Shown: positions 18,055 through 25,132 of the stretch, piece by piece | Position numbering within the stretch: position 1 is the first letter of the stretch | How the letters are laid out: every line of letters begins with the position of its first letter | From: Frondihabitans sp. Leaf304 | Lineage (GTDB): Bacteria > Actinomycetota > Actinomycetes > Actinomycetales > Microbacteriaceae | Reading direction: 5' to 3' | DNA length: 64,000 nucleotides | NCBI RefSeq assembly: GCF_001423105.1 | Contig: NZ_LMNV01000003.1 | Coordinates: 130,120 to 194,119, forward strand | The notes under the pieces: generated by a model | What the model saw: only the letters and a program-made list of their open reading frames with translations | Databases searched by the model: none | What the model was told of the DNA's origin: nothing | Made by a program: the position numbers and the translations under genes

Positions 18055-19701
18055 ATTACTACTCGCGCCCCCTTCCTCGCTCTCCTCGGTCTCACCGCGG
18101 CCAGTGCGCTCGTTCTGAGCGGCTGCACCGCCGCGTCCCCGTCCGACACCGCCAGCTCGAAGCCCGTCTCGGGCGGCACCCTGACCTACGCGTCGGGCGA
18201 CGCCGAGCCGACCTGCCTCGACCCCCACGTCGGCGGCAACTATCCGCAGGCGCTCGTGTCGACGCAGTACCTCGAAGAGCTCGTGTCGAAGAACACCGCC
18301 GGCGACGTGATCCCGTGGCTCGCGACGTCGTGGAAAGAGGCCTCCGACGGCCTCAGCTGGACCTTCTCGCTGAAGAAGGGCGTGAAGTTCACCGACGGTA
18401 CGGCCTTCGACGCCGCTGCCGTGGTCGCCAACGTGAAACACGTGCAAGACCCCACGACGCTGTCGTCGACGGGGTACCTCGCGCTCGCCAAGGTGAAGAA
18501 GGCCGTCGCTGTCGACGACAGCACCGTGCGCCTCGACCTCTCGAGCCCCGACAGCTCACTGCTCGACTCGCTCTCGCAGCCGTGGCTCGCGATCGAGTCA
18601 CCCACTGCCCTCAAGCGCACGCAGGCCGTCAACTGCGAGTCACCGGTCGGCACCGGTCCGTTCAAGGTCGTCAAATGGACGAAGCAGCAGTCGATCACCC
18701 TGGAGCGTAACGACGGCTACACCTCTCCCCCGAAAGACGCCGCACACACCGGCAAGGCGTACCTCGCGAAGATCGTGTGGCGGTTCCTGCCCGACTCCGC
18801 CTCGCGCTACGCCGCGCTACAGGCGGGCCAGGTCGATGTGATCGACAACGCCCAGCCCGACACCATCGTCGCCGCGAGGAAGAGCGACCAGATCAAAGAG
18901 CTCGATGCCCCGCGCCCCGGAGCGTCCAACCGGCTCGAACTGAACTCCTCGCAGGCGCCGTTCAATGACGAACGCGTCCGCGAGGCCTTCATCCGCGGCG
19001 TGGCTGTGAACGACGGCATCACGTCGCTGTTCTTCGGCACCGCGAAGCGCTCGTACTCGCTTCTCTCGAGTGTCGAGAAAGACGCGTACTCCGATCCGTC
19101 GCTCTTCGACATCGACACCACGAAGGCGAACGACCTTCTCGACTCCGCCGGATGGACGACCCGCGATAGCGCCGGCTACCGCACCAAAGACGGCAAGCGC
19201 CTGACCGTGCGGTTCCCGGTCTCGACCAACCAGTCGATCCCGGCCGAGCGAGCCCTGTTCGAACAGATCCAAGAAGAAGCCAAATCGCTCGGCTTCGACG
19301 TCGAGATCTCGCAGCTCGACCTGTCGAGCTGGTACGGAGCCCTCGCCGCCCACAAGTACGAGATCGTGAGCGCTCCCTACACGAAGGTCGGCCCCGGCGT
19401 CCTCGGAGTGCTGTACGACTCGGCGAGCATCACCCCGGCCCCGAGCGGTTACTTCGCCAATAACGCCCAGGTCGACTCACGCAAAGTCGATGCCCTTCTG
19501 AAGCAGGCGAGCGCGGAGTCCGACGCGACGAAGCGCGCCGACCTCTACGAACAGGTGCAGAAGAGCGTGCTCGAGGGCTACTACGTGCTCCCTCTGTACG
19601 ACCAGCAGAACCACTACCTGTACCGCACGAGCGTGCACGGGCTTCGAGCGATGCCGACGGTGTCGACGCCGACCTTCTACGACGCGTGGGTGCAACGCTG
19701 A
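18055..19701 (+). CDS. ABC transporter substrate-binding lipoprotein (peptide/nickel type)
   Basis: This protein of about 548 residues belongs to the SBP_bac_5 family. Its lipoprotein signal is ideal (TTRAPFLALLGLTAASALVL then SGC, lipid cysteine 24) only if translation starts at ATT 18055; GGAG lies 7 nt before that codon. No ATG, GTG or TTG gives a comparable signal peptide; the in-frame GTG at 17995 would add 20 polar residues. I therefore infer an ATT start. It opens a four-gene importer operon with dppBC-like permeases and a fused ATPase. The ligand is unknown; peptides are the usual one. Confidence 0.9.
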   Translation: MTTRAPFLALLGLTAASALVLSGCTAASPSDTASSKPVSGGTLTYASGDAEPTCLDPHVGGNYPQALVSTQYLEELVSKNTAGDVIPWLATSWKEASDGLSWTFSLKKGVKFTDGTAFDAAAVVANVKHVQDPTTLSSTGYLALAKVKKAVAVDDSTVRLDLSSPDSSLLDSLSQPWLAIESPTALKRTQAVNCESPVGTGPFKVVKWTKQQSITLERNDGYTSPPKDAAHTGKAYLAKIVWRFLPDSASRYAALQAGQVDVIDNAQPDTIVAARKSDQIKELDAPRPGASNRLELNSSQAPFNDERVREAFIRGVAVNDGITSLFFGTAKRSYSLLSSVEKDAYSDPSLFDIDTTKANDLLDSAGWTTRDSAGYRTKDGKRLTVRFPVSTNQSIPAERALFEQIQEEAKSLGFDVEISQLDLSSWYGALAAHKYEIVSAPYTKVGPGVLGVLYDSASITPAPSGYFANNAQVDSRKVDALLKQASAESDATKRADLYEQVQKSVLEGYYVLPLYDQQNHYLYRTSVHGLRAMPTVSTPTFYDAWVQR

Positions 19702-20675
19702 AAAGTGCAGCGCTGAAAGATGCGGCGCCGAATGGTGCGGCGCTGAACCTCGTGCGCTTCATCGCCGGGCGGGTGCTCGGGGCACTCTTCGTGCTCTGGG
19801 CCGTCGCAACGCTGATCTTCTTCGCGATACGGCTCGTGCCGGGAGACCCCGCCGAGGCCATCCTCGGCGGGCCCGGGTCGCAGGCGTCGCAGGAGGCGCT
19901 CGACCTGGTCCGGCGCCAGTACGGCCTCGACCAACCACTCCTCGTGCAGTACCTCGATCAGCTCGGCCGCCTCGCGCGAGGCGACCTCGGCACCTCGTAC
20001 TCGCTCAAGCAGTCGGTGTCGTCGGTGCTCGCCGCGCAGGTGCCCCCGACGCTTCTGCTGGCGTCCCTGTCTCTCGTGGCCGCCTGGATCCTTGCGGTCG
20101 GTGTGGCCTGGTGGAGCGCAGGATCCGGGCGGGTCGCCCGAGCGGTCTCGTCCGGTCTCGAGGTGGTCGCCTCGGCCGTTCCGCACTTCCTGCTCGGGAG
20201 CGTGCTCATCGTCGTCTTCGCCACCGGTCTCGGCCTGTTGCCTCCCGTGAGCACGGGCACGCCGATCGGCCTGGTGCTGCCGGTCGTGACGCTCGCGGTG
20301 CCGGTGGCCGGCTTCCTCGGCCAGGTCACCCGCGACTCGCTGCTCGACGCCGCGGCGGCGCCGTTCGCCCTCACTGCGACGGCTCGGGGCGAGGGGCCGT
20401 CCGGGCTGTTCTGGCGCCATCTTCTCCGCCACGCCGCGCTTCCCGGGCTCGCCCTGTCGGGGTGGGCCTTCGGCTCACTCCTGAGCGGCGCCATCGTCGT
20501 CGAGTCGCTGTTCGCAAGGCCCGGGCTCGGCCGCACCCTGCTCGACGCCGTGACGCTCCGCGACATCCCGCTCGTCACCGGTGTCGCGCTGGTCTCCGCT
20601 CTGGCGTACGTGGTCGTGGTCGCGCTCGGTGACCTGGCCGAGAAGGCCGTCGACCCGCGGGGGCAGAGCGCATGA
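19686..20675 (+). CDS. ABC importer permease, DppB-like
   Basis: This 329-residue inner-membrane permease has six transmembrane helices and the binding-protein-dependent EAA-type loop (ATARGEGPSGLFWRHLLRHAALPG). It pairs with the next gene. The start given (GTG 19686) overlaps the upstream stop by 16 nt, but the first 20 residues are just four pentapeptide repeats; GTG 19750 (MRFIAGRVLG) matches usual DppB starts better, so the true start is open. Confidence 0.92.
   Translation: MGATLKSAALKDAAPNGAALNLVRFIAGRVLGALFVLWAVATLIFFAIRLVPGDPAEAILGGPGSQASQEALDLVRRQYGLDQPLLVQYLDQLGRLARGDLGTSYSLKQSVSSVLAAQVPPTLLLASLSLVAAWILAVGVAWWSAGSGRVARAVSSGLEVVASAVPHFLLGSVLIVVFATGLGLLPPVSTGTPIGLVLPVVTLAVPVAGFLGQVTRDSLLDAAAAPFALTATARGEGPSGLFWRHLLRHAALPGLALSGWAFGSLLSGAIVVESLFARPGLGRTLLDAVTLRDIPLVTGVALVSALAYVVVVALGDLAEKAVDPRGQSA
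19690..19749 (+). repeat. Four 15-bp tandem repeats at an operon junction
   Basis: Units starting at 19690, 19705, 19720 and 19735 follow GTGCRGCGCTGAA with a few changes. They span the stop codon of the binding-protein gene and the N-terminus of the permease, where they encode a five-residue repeat (GATLK, SAALK, DAAPN, GAALN). Confidence 0.8.
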
Positions 20676-21535
20676 CGATCCTTCCCGAGCTCCCCGTCCT
20701 GCCCGCCGCCGCACCCACCCGTGCCGCCGAATGGCGCAGCCGCGTGATGGCCCCCCGCGTCGTCGCCGGAGCCGTCCTCCTCGGCGTTCTCGCTGCCGCT
20801 GTCGCCCCCGGCCTCCTGGCCCCCGGCGATCCGCTGGCAGTCCACCCGGTCGACGCCTTCTCGGCTCCCTCGCTCGCCCACCCGTTCGGCACCGACGACT
20901 CCGGCCGCGACCTCTACACGCGGGTCGTCCACGGCGCCTCCGCCTCCCTCCTCATCGGTGTCGCTGCGACGCTCATCGGCACTCTCCTCGGTCTCGTGCT
21001 CGGAATCGCCGCCGGGGTCGGCACTCGCCTCACCGACGCTGCCGTCTCGCGCGTGCTGGAGGTGCTGTTCGCGCTGCCCGGGCTGCTGCTGGCGCTCGTG
21101 ATCATCGCCTTCGCGGGCCCCGGACCGATCCCTGCGACCCTCGCGGTCGGACTCGCCACTGCCCCCGGATACGCCCGCATCTTCCGCACCCGCATCCGGG
21201 CTGTCCGCTCCTCCGAGATGGTCGAGGCCGCGCGTGTGCTCGGGCGTGGCCCGCTCACCCTGCTGGTGCGGCACGTGTTGCCGAACGCTCTCGCGCCGGT
21301 CGTCGTGCTCGCCACCCTCGGCGTCGGCCAGGCCATCGTCTGGGCCTCGTCGCTCAGCTACCTCGGTCTCGGCTCTCCGCCGCCCGCTCCGGAGTGGGGC
21401 GCGATGCTCGAGGCTGGTCGCACCTACCTCCAGATCGCCCCGTGGATGACCGTCTTCCCCGGCCTGGCCATCGTCGCCACGGCCGCCGCCACGACGGTCG
21501 TCGGCCGCGCCTTCGCCGGGGCGGGTCGCCGATGA
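20672..21535 (+). CDS. ABC importer permease, DppC-like
   Basis: This 287-residue protein has an N-terminal OppC-type segment with one helix (VVAGAVLLGVLAAAVAPGLL), the motif HPFGTDDSGRDLYTRVVHGA and five further helices, with the EAA loop around ARVLGRGPLTLLVRHVLPN. It overlaps the previous gene by 4 nt (ATGA) and the next by 4 nt, so the operon is tightly coupled. Confidence 0.94.
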   Translation: MTILPELPVLPAAAPTRAAEWRSRVMAPRVVAGAVLLGVLAAAVAPGLLAPGDPLAVHPVDAFSAPSLAHPFGTDDSGRDLYTRVVHGASASLLIGVAATLIGTLLGLVLGIAAGVGTRLTDAAVSRVLEVLFALPGLLLALVIIAFAGPGPIPATLAVGLATAPGYARIFRTRIRAVRSSEMVEAARVLGRGPLTLLVRHVLPNALAPVVVLATLGVGQAIVWASSLSYLGLGSPPPAPEWGAMLEAGRTYLQIAPWMTVFPGLAIVATAAATTVVGRAFAGAGRR

Positions 21536-23217
21536 GTGGGTCGGTAGCGAGCGGGACGCCTGCGAGCGGGTCGTCTTCCGGCCGGGCGCCAGGCACCGGC
21601 GGTCTCCACGTCGAGAATCTCCGTGTCGCGTTCGACGGCGTCGATGCCGTGCGCACCGTCTCCTTCGAGCTGGCACCCGGCGAGTGCGTCGCACTTGTCG
21701 GCGAATCAGGATCCGGCAAGACCGTCACTGCCCGCGCGCTCCTCGGCCTGTCCGGCGGCACCGTCACGGCCACCCGCCTCGCTCTCGACGACACCGACCT
21801 CACCGGCCTCTCCGAGCGGCAGTGGCGGGGCATCCGCGGCCCTCGCATCGGCCTCGTGCAGCAGGACGCCCTCGTCTCGCTCGACCCACTGCGGCCGATC
21901 GGGCGCGAGATCGATGACGCACTTCGACTGCACACGACACTGGGTGCGGCCGAGCGGCGGGAGCGGGCGCTCGAGGTGTTGGCCGAGGTCGGGATGCCGG
22001 ATCCTGCGATTCGTCGCGCGCAGCGCTCGGGTGAGCTCTCGGGTGGGCTGCGTCAGCGAGCGCTCATCGCCGCGGCGCTCGCACTGCGGCCCGACGTCGT
22101 CATCGCCGACGAGCCGACGACGGCGCTCGATGCCGAGGTGCACCGCGTCGTGATCGACCGTCTGGCGCGCCTCCGCGACGAGGGCACGGCCGTGCTGGCG
22201 ATCAGCCACGACCTCGGCGCGGTGCGACGCCTCGCTGATCGCATCGTCGTGATGCGGGCCGGCGAGGTCGTGGAGCAGGGGCCGACGGCGCAGATCCTCG
22301 ACGCCCCGGCTCACCCGTACACGCGGGCGCTCGTCGCGGCCGTGCCCGCGGGCAAACCGCGGGGCTCGCGACTCTCGGTCGGCGGCCCGACCGTTCAGAA
22401 CTCTGGCAGAACCGGCGAAAAACGAGCCGGATCACCCGCAAAACGCCCGAATGACCAGAGTTCTGAACGCGTCCTCGAGGCGCACGGTCTCACCAGACGC
22501 TTCGGCACCTTCACCGCCGTCGACGATGTCTCGCTCACCCTCCGCGCCGGCGAGACGCTCGGTCTCGTGGGCGCCTCCGGCTCGGGCAAGACCACCACCG
22601 CGCGGCTGCTGCTCGGCCTCGACTCCCCCGATCACGGCTTGGTCGAGCTGCTCGGCGCCCCCTGGAACCCGCTGCCCGAGCGCGAACGCCGACCCCGCCG
22701 GGCGCTGCTCGGGGCGATCTACCAGGATGCGCTCTCGTCGTTCGACCCCCGCATGACGGTGGGCCGGATCCTGGTCGATGCTCTGACGAACGGAAAGACG
22801 ACGAGGATCCGCGCGCACGCCGCTCAAATCGACGCCCTGCTGGCCGAGGTGGGCCTGCCGGCCTCCGTCTCGTCCCGCCTGCCTGCCACGCTCTCCGGCG
22901 GGCAACGGCAGCGCGTCGCCATCGCTCGCGCGCTCGCGCCCCGGCCTCGCGTGCTGCTGTGCGACGAACCGGTCTCGTCACTCGACGTGACGGTGCAGGC
23001 GCAGGTGCTCGATCTGCTCGACGAGCTGCAGGAACGGCACGGCCTCGCCTATCTCTTCATCTCGCACGACCTCGACGTGGTGCGGCATGTCAGCGACCGG
23101 GTCGCCGTGATGAGTGCCGGGCGAATCGTCGAGCAGGGCGAGACCGAGCAGGTCTTCTCGGCGCCGGCGCACTCCTATACGCGCGGCCTGCTCGCCGCCG
23201 CATCGTCGGCCGACTGA
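21532..23217 (+). CDS. Fused double ATP-binding protein of peptide ABC importer (DppD-DppF-like)
   Basis: This 561-residue protein joins two ATPase domains. The first (about residues 23-275) has GESGSGKT, LSGGLRQR and VIADEPTTALD; the second (about residues 310-558) has GASGSGKT, LSGGQRQR and LLCDEPVSSLD. It powers the importer formed with the two permeases. The linker between the domains (residues about 287-313) is encoded by a 78-bp unit with perfect 15-bp inverted ends (22392-22469) that adds 26 codons without shifting the frame. An ATGA overlap joins it to the DppC-like gene. Confidence 0.95.
   Translation: MSGSVASGTPASGSSSGRAPGTGGLHVENLRVAFDGVDAVRTVSFELAPGECVALVGESGSGKTVTARALLGLSGGTVTATRLALDDTDLTGLSERQWRGIRGPRIGLVQQDALVSLDPLRPIGREIDDALRLHTTLGAAERRERALEVLAEVGMPDPAIRRAQRSGELSGGLRQRALIAAALALRPDVVIADEPTTALDAEVHRVVIDRLARLRDEGTAVLAISHDLGAVRRLADRIVVMRAGEVVEQGPTAQILDAPAHPYTRALVAAVPAGKPRGSRLSVGGPTVQNSGRTGEKRAGSPAKRPNDQSSERVLEAHGLTRRFGTFTAVDDVSLTLRAGETLGLVGASGSGKTTTARLLLGLDSPDHGLVELLGAPWNPLPERERRPRRALLGAIYQDALSSFDPRMTVGRILVDALTNGKTTRIRAHAAQIDALLAEVGLPASVSSRLPATLSGGQRQRVAIARALAPRPRVLLCDEPVSSLDVTVQAQVLDLLDELQERHGLAYLFISHDLDVVRHVSDRVAVMSAGRIVEQGETEQVFSAPAHSYTRGLLAAASSAD
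22392..22469. repeat. Palindromic unit inserted in frame in a coding linker
   Basis: Perfect 15-bp inverted ends, CGTTCAGAACTCTGG (22392-22406) and its complement (22455-22469), flank 48 bp with a second small stem (CCGGC and GCCGG). The whole is 78 bp, a multiple of three, and lies exactly in the linker between the two ATPase domains. Confidence 0.8.
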
Positions 23218-23223
23218 CCGCCG

Positions 23224-23251
23224 GGCGCACGGCGCACGGCGCACGACGCAC
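23224..23251. repeat. Short tandem repeat of 7 bp
   Basis: GGCGCAC is repeated three times and then once as GACGCAC, just after the importer operon stop. Confidence 0.7.
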
Positions 23252-23263
23252 GACACCATAAAA

Positions 23264-23299
23264 CGGAGAGCACACCGCCCAACGACGGTGTGCTCTCCG
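23264..23299. terminator. Terminator after peptide importer operon
   Basis: A perfect 14-bp stem (CGGAGAGCACACCG) with an 8-nt loop is followed by AAAA; it also lies just after the stop of the converging MFS gene. Confidence 0.85.
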
Positions 23300-23315
23300 A
23301 AAAGCGGTGCCGCGA

Positions 23316-24914
23316 CTAGCTGCGGGGCGACGAGGCCTGGGGCTCGGACTCGGCCTCGGCCTCGGCAGTGGCAGTGGATTCGGCCGGCGGTCGCACGATG
23401 TCGATCGGCCCGGACATGGCAAACTCCACGGCCCACTCCGACTTCGACACCTCGCTCGACTCGTCGGCGTAGGCGGCGATGAGCTCTTCGGCCTCCTCCT
23501 CGGTCGCGACCGACGGGCCGGATCCGAGCAGGGGCACATTCGCCGATTCCTTGGTGAACCAGACGGCAACAAGGCCGATCACCGCGGCGATCATCAGATA
23601 GAACGCCGGGATGTCATTCGCCCAGCTGTAGCCGTTCGAGGTGGCCCAGGCGACGAGCGACTCCGTGACGAGGGGCGTCGTGCCGCCGAACAGCGACACC
23701 GACACGTTGAACGCGATAGCCAGAGCGCCGTAGCGAATGATCGTCGGGAACAGCGCCGGCAGCGTCGAGGGCATCGTCGACGTGAACGTGACGAGCACGA
23801 GACCGAGGATCAGCAACCCCACGAACACGAGGGGCGTCGACTCGCTCTGCACGAGCTTGAGCGCGGGCCAGGAGAGCACGAGGAACCCGATGCACCCGGC
23901 GAACAGCACGGGGCGACGACCGAAGCGGTCGGAGAGCCGTCCACCCATCGAAATGACGGCCATCATCAGCACCATGACGACGATCACGAGGATCAGCCCG
24001 TTCTTCGCGTCTCGACCGAGGGTCGACGTGAGGTAGGTCGGCATGTACGACAACAGCATGTAGTCGGTGACGTTGAACACCAGCACGAGGCCGATGCAGA
24101 CGATCAGCGCCCGCCAGTTCTCGGCGAAGAGACGGATGAAGGGCACCTTGACGTGCTCTCGCTCGGCGGCCTCCTCCTGCTGCTTCTGGAACGCTGGCGT
24201 CTCTTCGAGCTTCAGTCGCAGGTAGAGGCCGACCAGCCCGAGGGGGCCAGCGACGAGGAACGGAATCCGCCAGCCCCACGAGAGCAGCGTGTCTTCGGGC
24301 ATCGCGAACTGCAGCACGGTGACGAGCGACGCACCGAGCACGTAGCCGCCGAGCGTGCCGAACTCGAGCCACGATCCCATGAAGCCGCGACGCTTGTCGG
24401 GCGAGTACTCGGCGATGAACGTCGCCGCTCCGCCGTATTCGCCACCCGTCGAGAAGCCCTGTACGAGGCGGGCCAGGAGGAGCAGGAGGGGCGCCCAGAC
24501 ACCGATCGTGTTGAAGTCGGGCAGGAACCCGATGGCGAAGGTTCCGGCCGCCATCATGATCATCGTGACGGCGAGGACCTTCTGGCGTCCGATGCGGTCA
24601 CCGAGCGGACCGAAGACGGCGCCGCCGATGGGGCGCACGATGAAGGCCGCGGTGAAGGTCGCAAAGGTGAGGATCACGCTGAGCGTCGGGCTGAGCGAGG
24701 GGTAGAAGACCTTGGCGAGGGTGGTGGTGAGGTAGGCGAACACGCCGAAGTCGAACCACTCCATGCCGTTGCCGAGAGCTGCGGCCGCGACGGCTCTCTT
24801 GAGCTGCGATTCTTCGACGACGGTCACGTCGTCGCTGGTCAGTCTGCGGCGTCCTTGCCGATTCGGGCGGTGTTTCTTGATGGGTGTTGCAGGACGGGCT
24901 GACTGATCACTCAT
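23316..24914 (-). CDS. MFS transporter, metabolite:H+ symporter (MHS) family
   Basis: This 532-residue carrier has twelve transmembrane helices. GNGMEWFDFGVFAYL at the start and the loop GPLGDRIGRQKVLAVT are typical of the ProP/ShiA/KgtP-like MHS family, which imports compatible solutes or organic acids. The C-terminal tail is long, acidic and disordered. I prefer the ATG at 24914, which has GGAG 9 nt upstream; the ATG two codons earlier would be only 3 nt away. Substrate not assignable. Confidence 0.9.
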   Translation of the reverse strand: MSDQSARPATPIKKHRPNRQGRRRLTSDDVTVVEESQLKRAVAAAALGNGMEWFDFGVFAYLTTTLAKVFYPSLSPTLSVILTFATFTAAFIVRPIGGAVFGPLGDRIGRQKVLAVTMIMMAAGTFAIGFLPDFNTIGVWAPLLLLLARLVQGFSTGGEYGGAATFIAEYSPDKRRGFMGSWLEFGTLGGYVLGASLVTVLQFAMPEDTLLSWGWRIPFLVAGPLGLVGLYLRLKLEETPAFQKQQEEAAEREHVKVPFIRLFAENWRALIVCIGLVLVFNVTDYMLLSYMPTYLTSTLGRDAKNGLILVIVVMVLMMAVISMGGRLSDRFGRRPVLFAGCIGFLVLSWPALKLVQSESTPLVFVGLLILGLVLVTFTSTMPSTLPALFPTIIRYGALAIAFNVSVSLFGGTTPLVTESLVAWATSNGYSWANDIPAFYLMIAAVIGLVAVWFTKESANVPLLGSGPSVATEEEAEELIAAYADESSEVSKSEWAVEFAMSGPIDIVRPPAESTATAEAEAESEPQASSPRS

Positions 24915-25132
24915 ACACATTCACTCCAGTTGTCGATGCAAAAACCCCGAAAGCCTACCAGAGGGCAAAATTTAGCTAGAAAAGAATCACATTTCAGTGC
25001 TTGAGGACGTAAGGATCCGGGGCTGCCGCGACCGCCTCGGATCCTCGCGTTCCGATCCCGTAAACTCGCCTGCAGAACACGCAAGGCACCTCCCCACCGA
25101 CACGGTGCCGCCCATATCGAAGGAGTACGTCC

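Noticed and set aside
24976-25050. Valine T-box or attenuator before valS
   Set aside because: No TGGNACCGCG core is present; only a small hairpin with GGATCC arms is seen.
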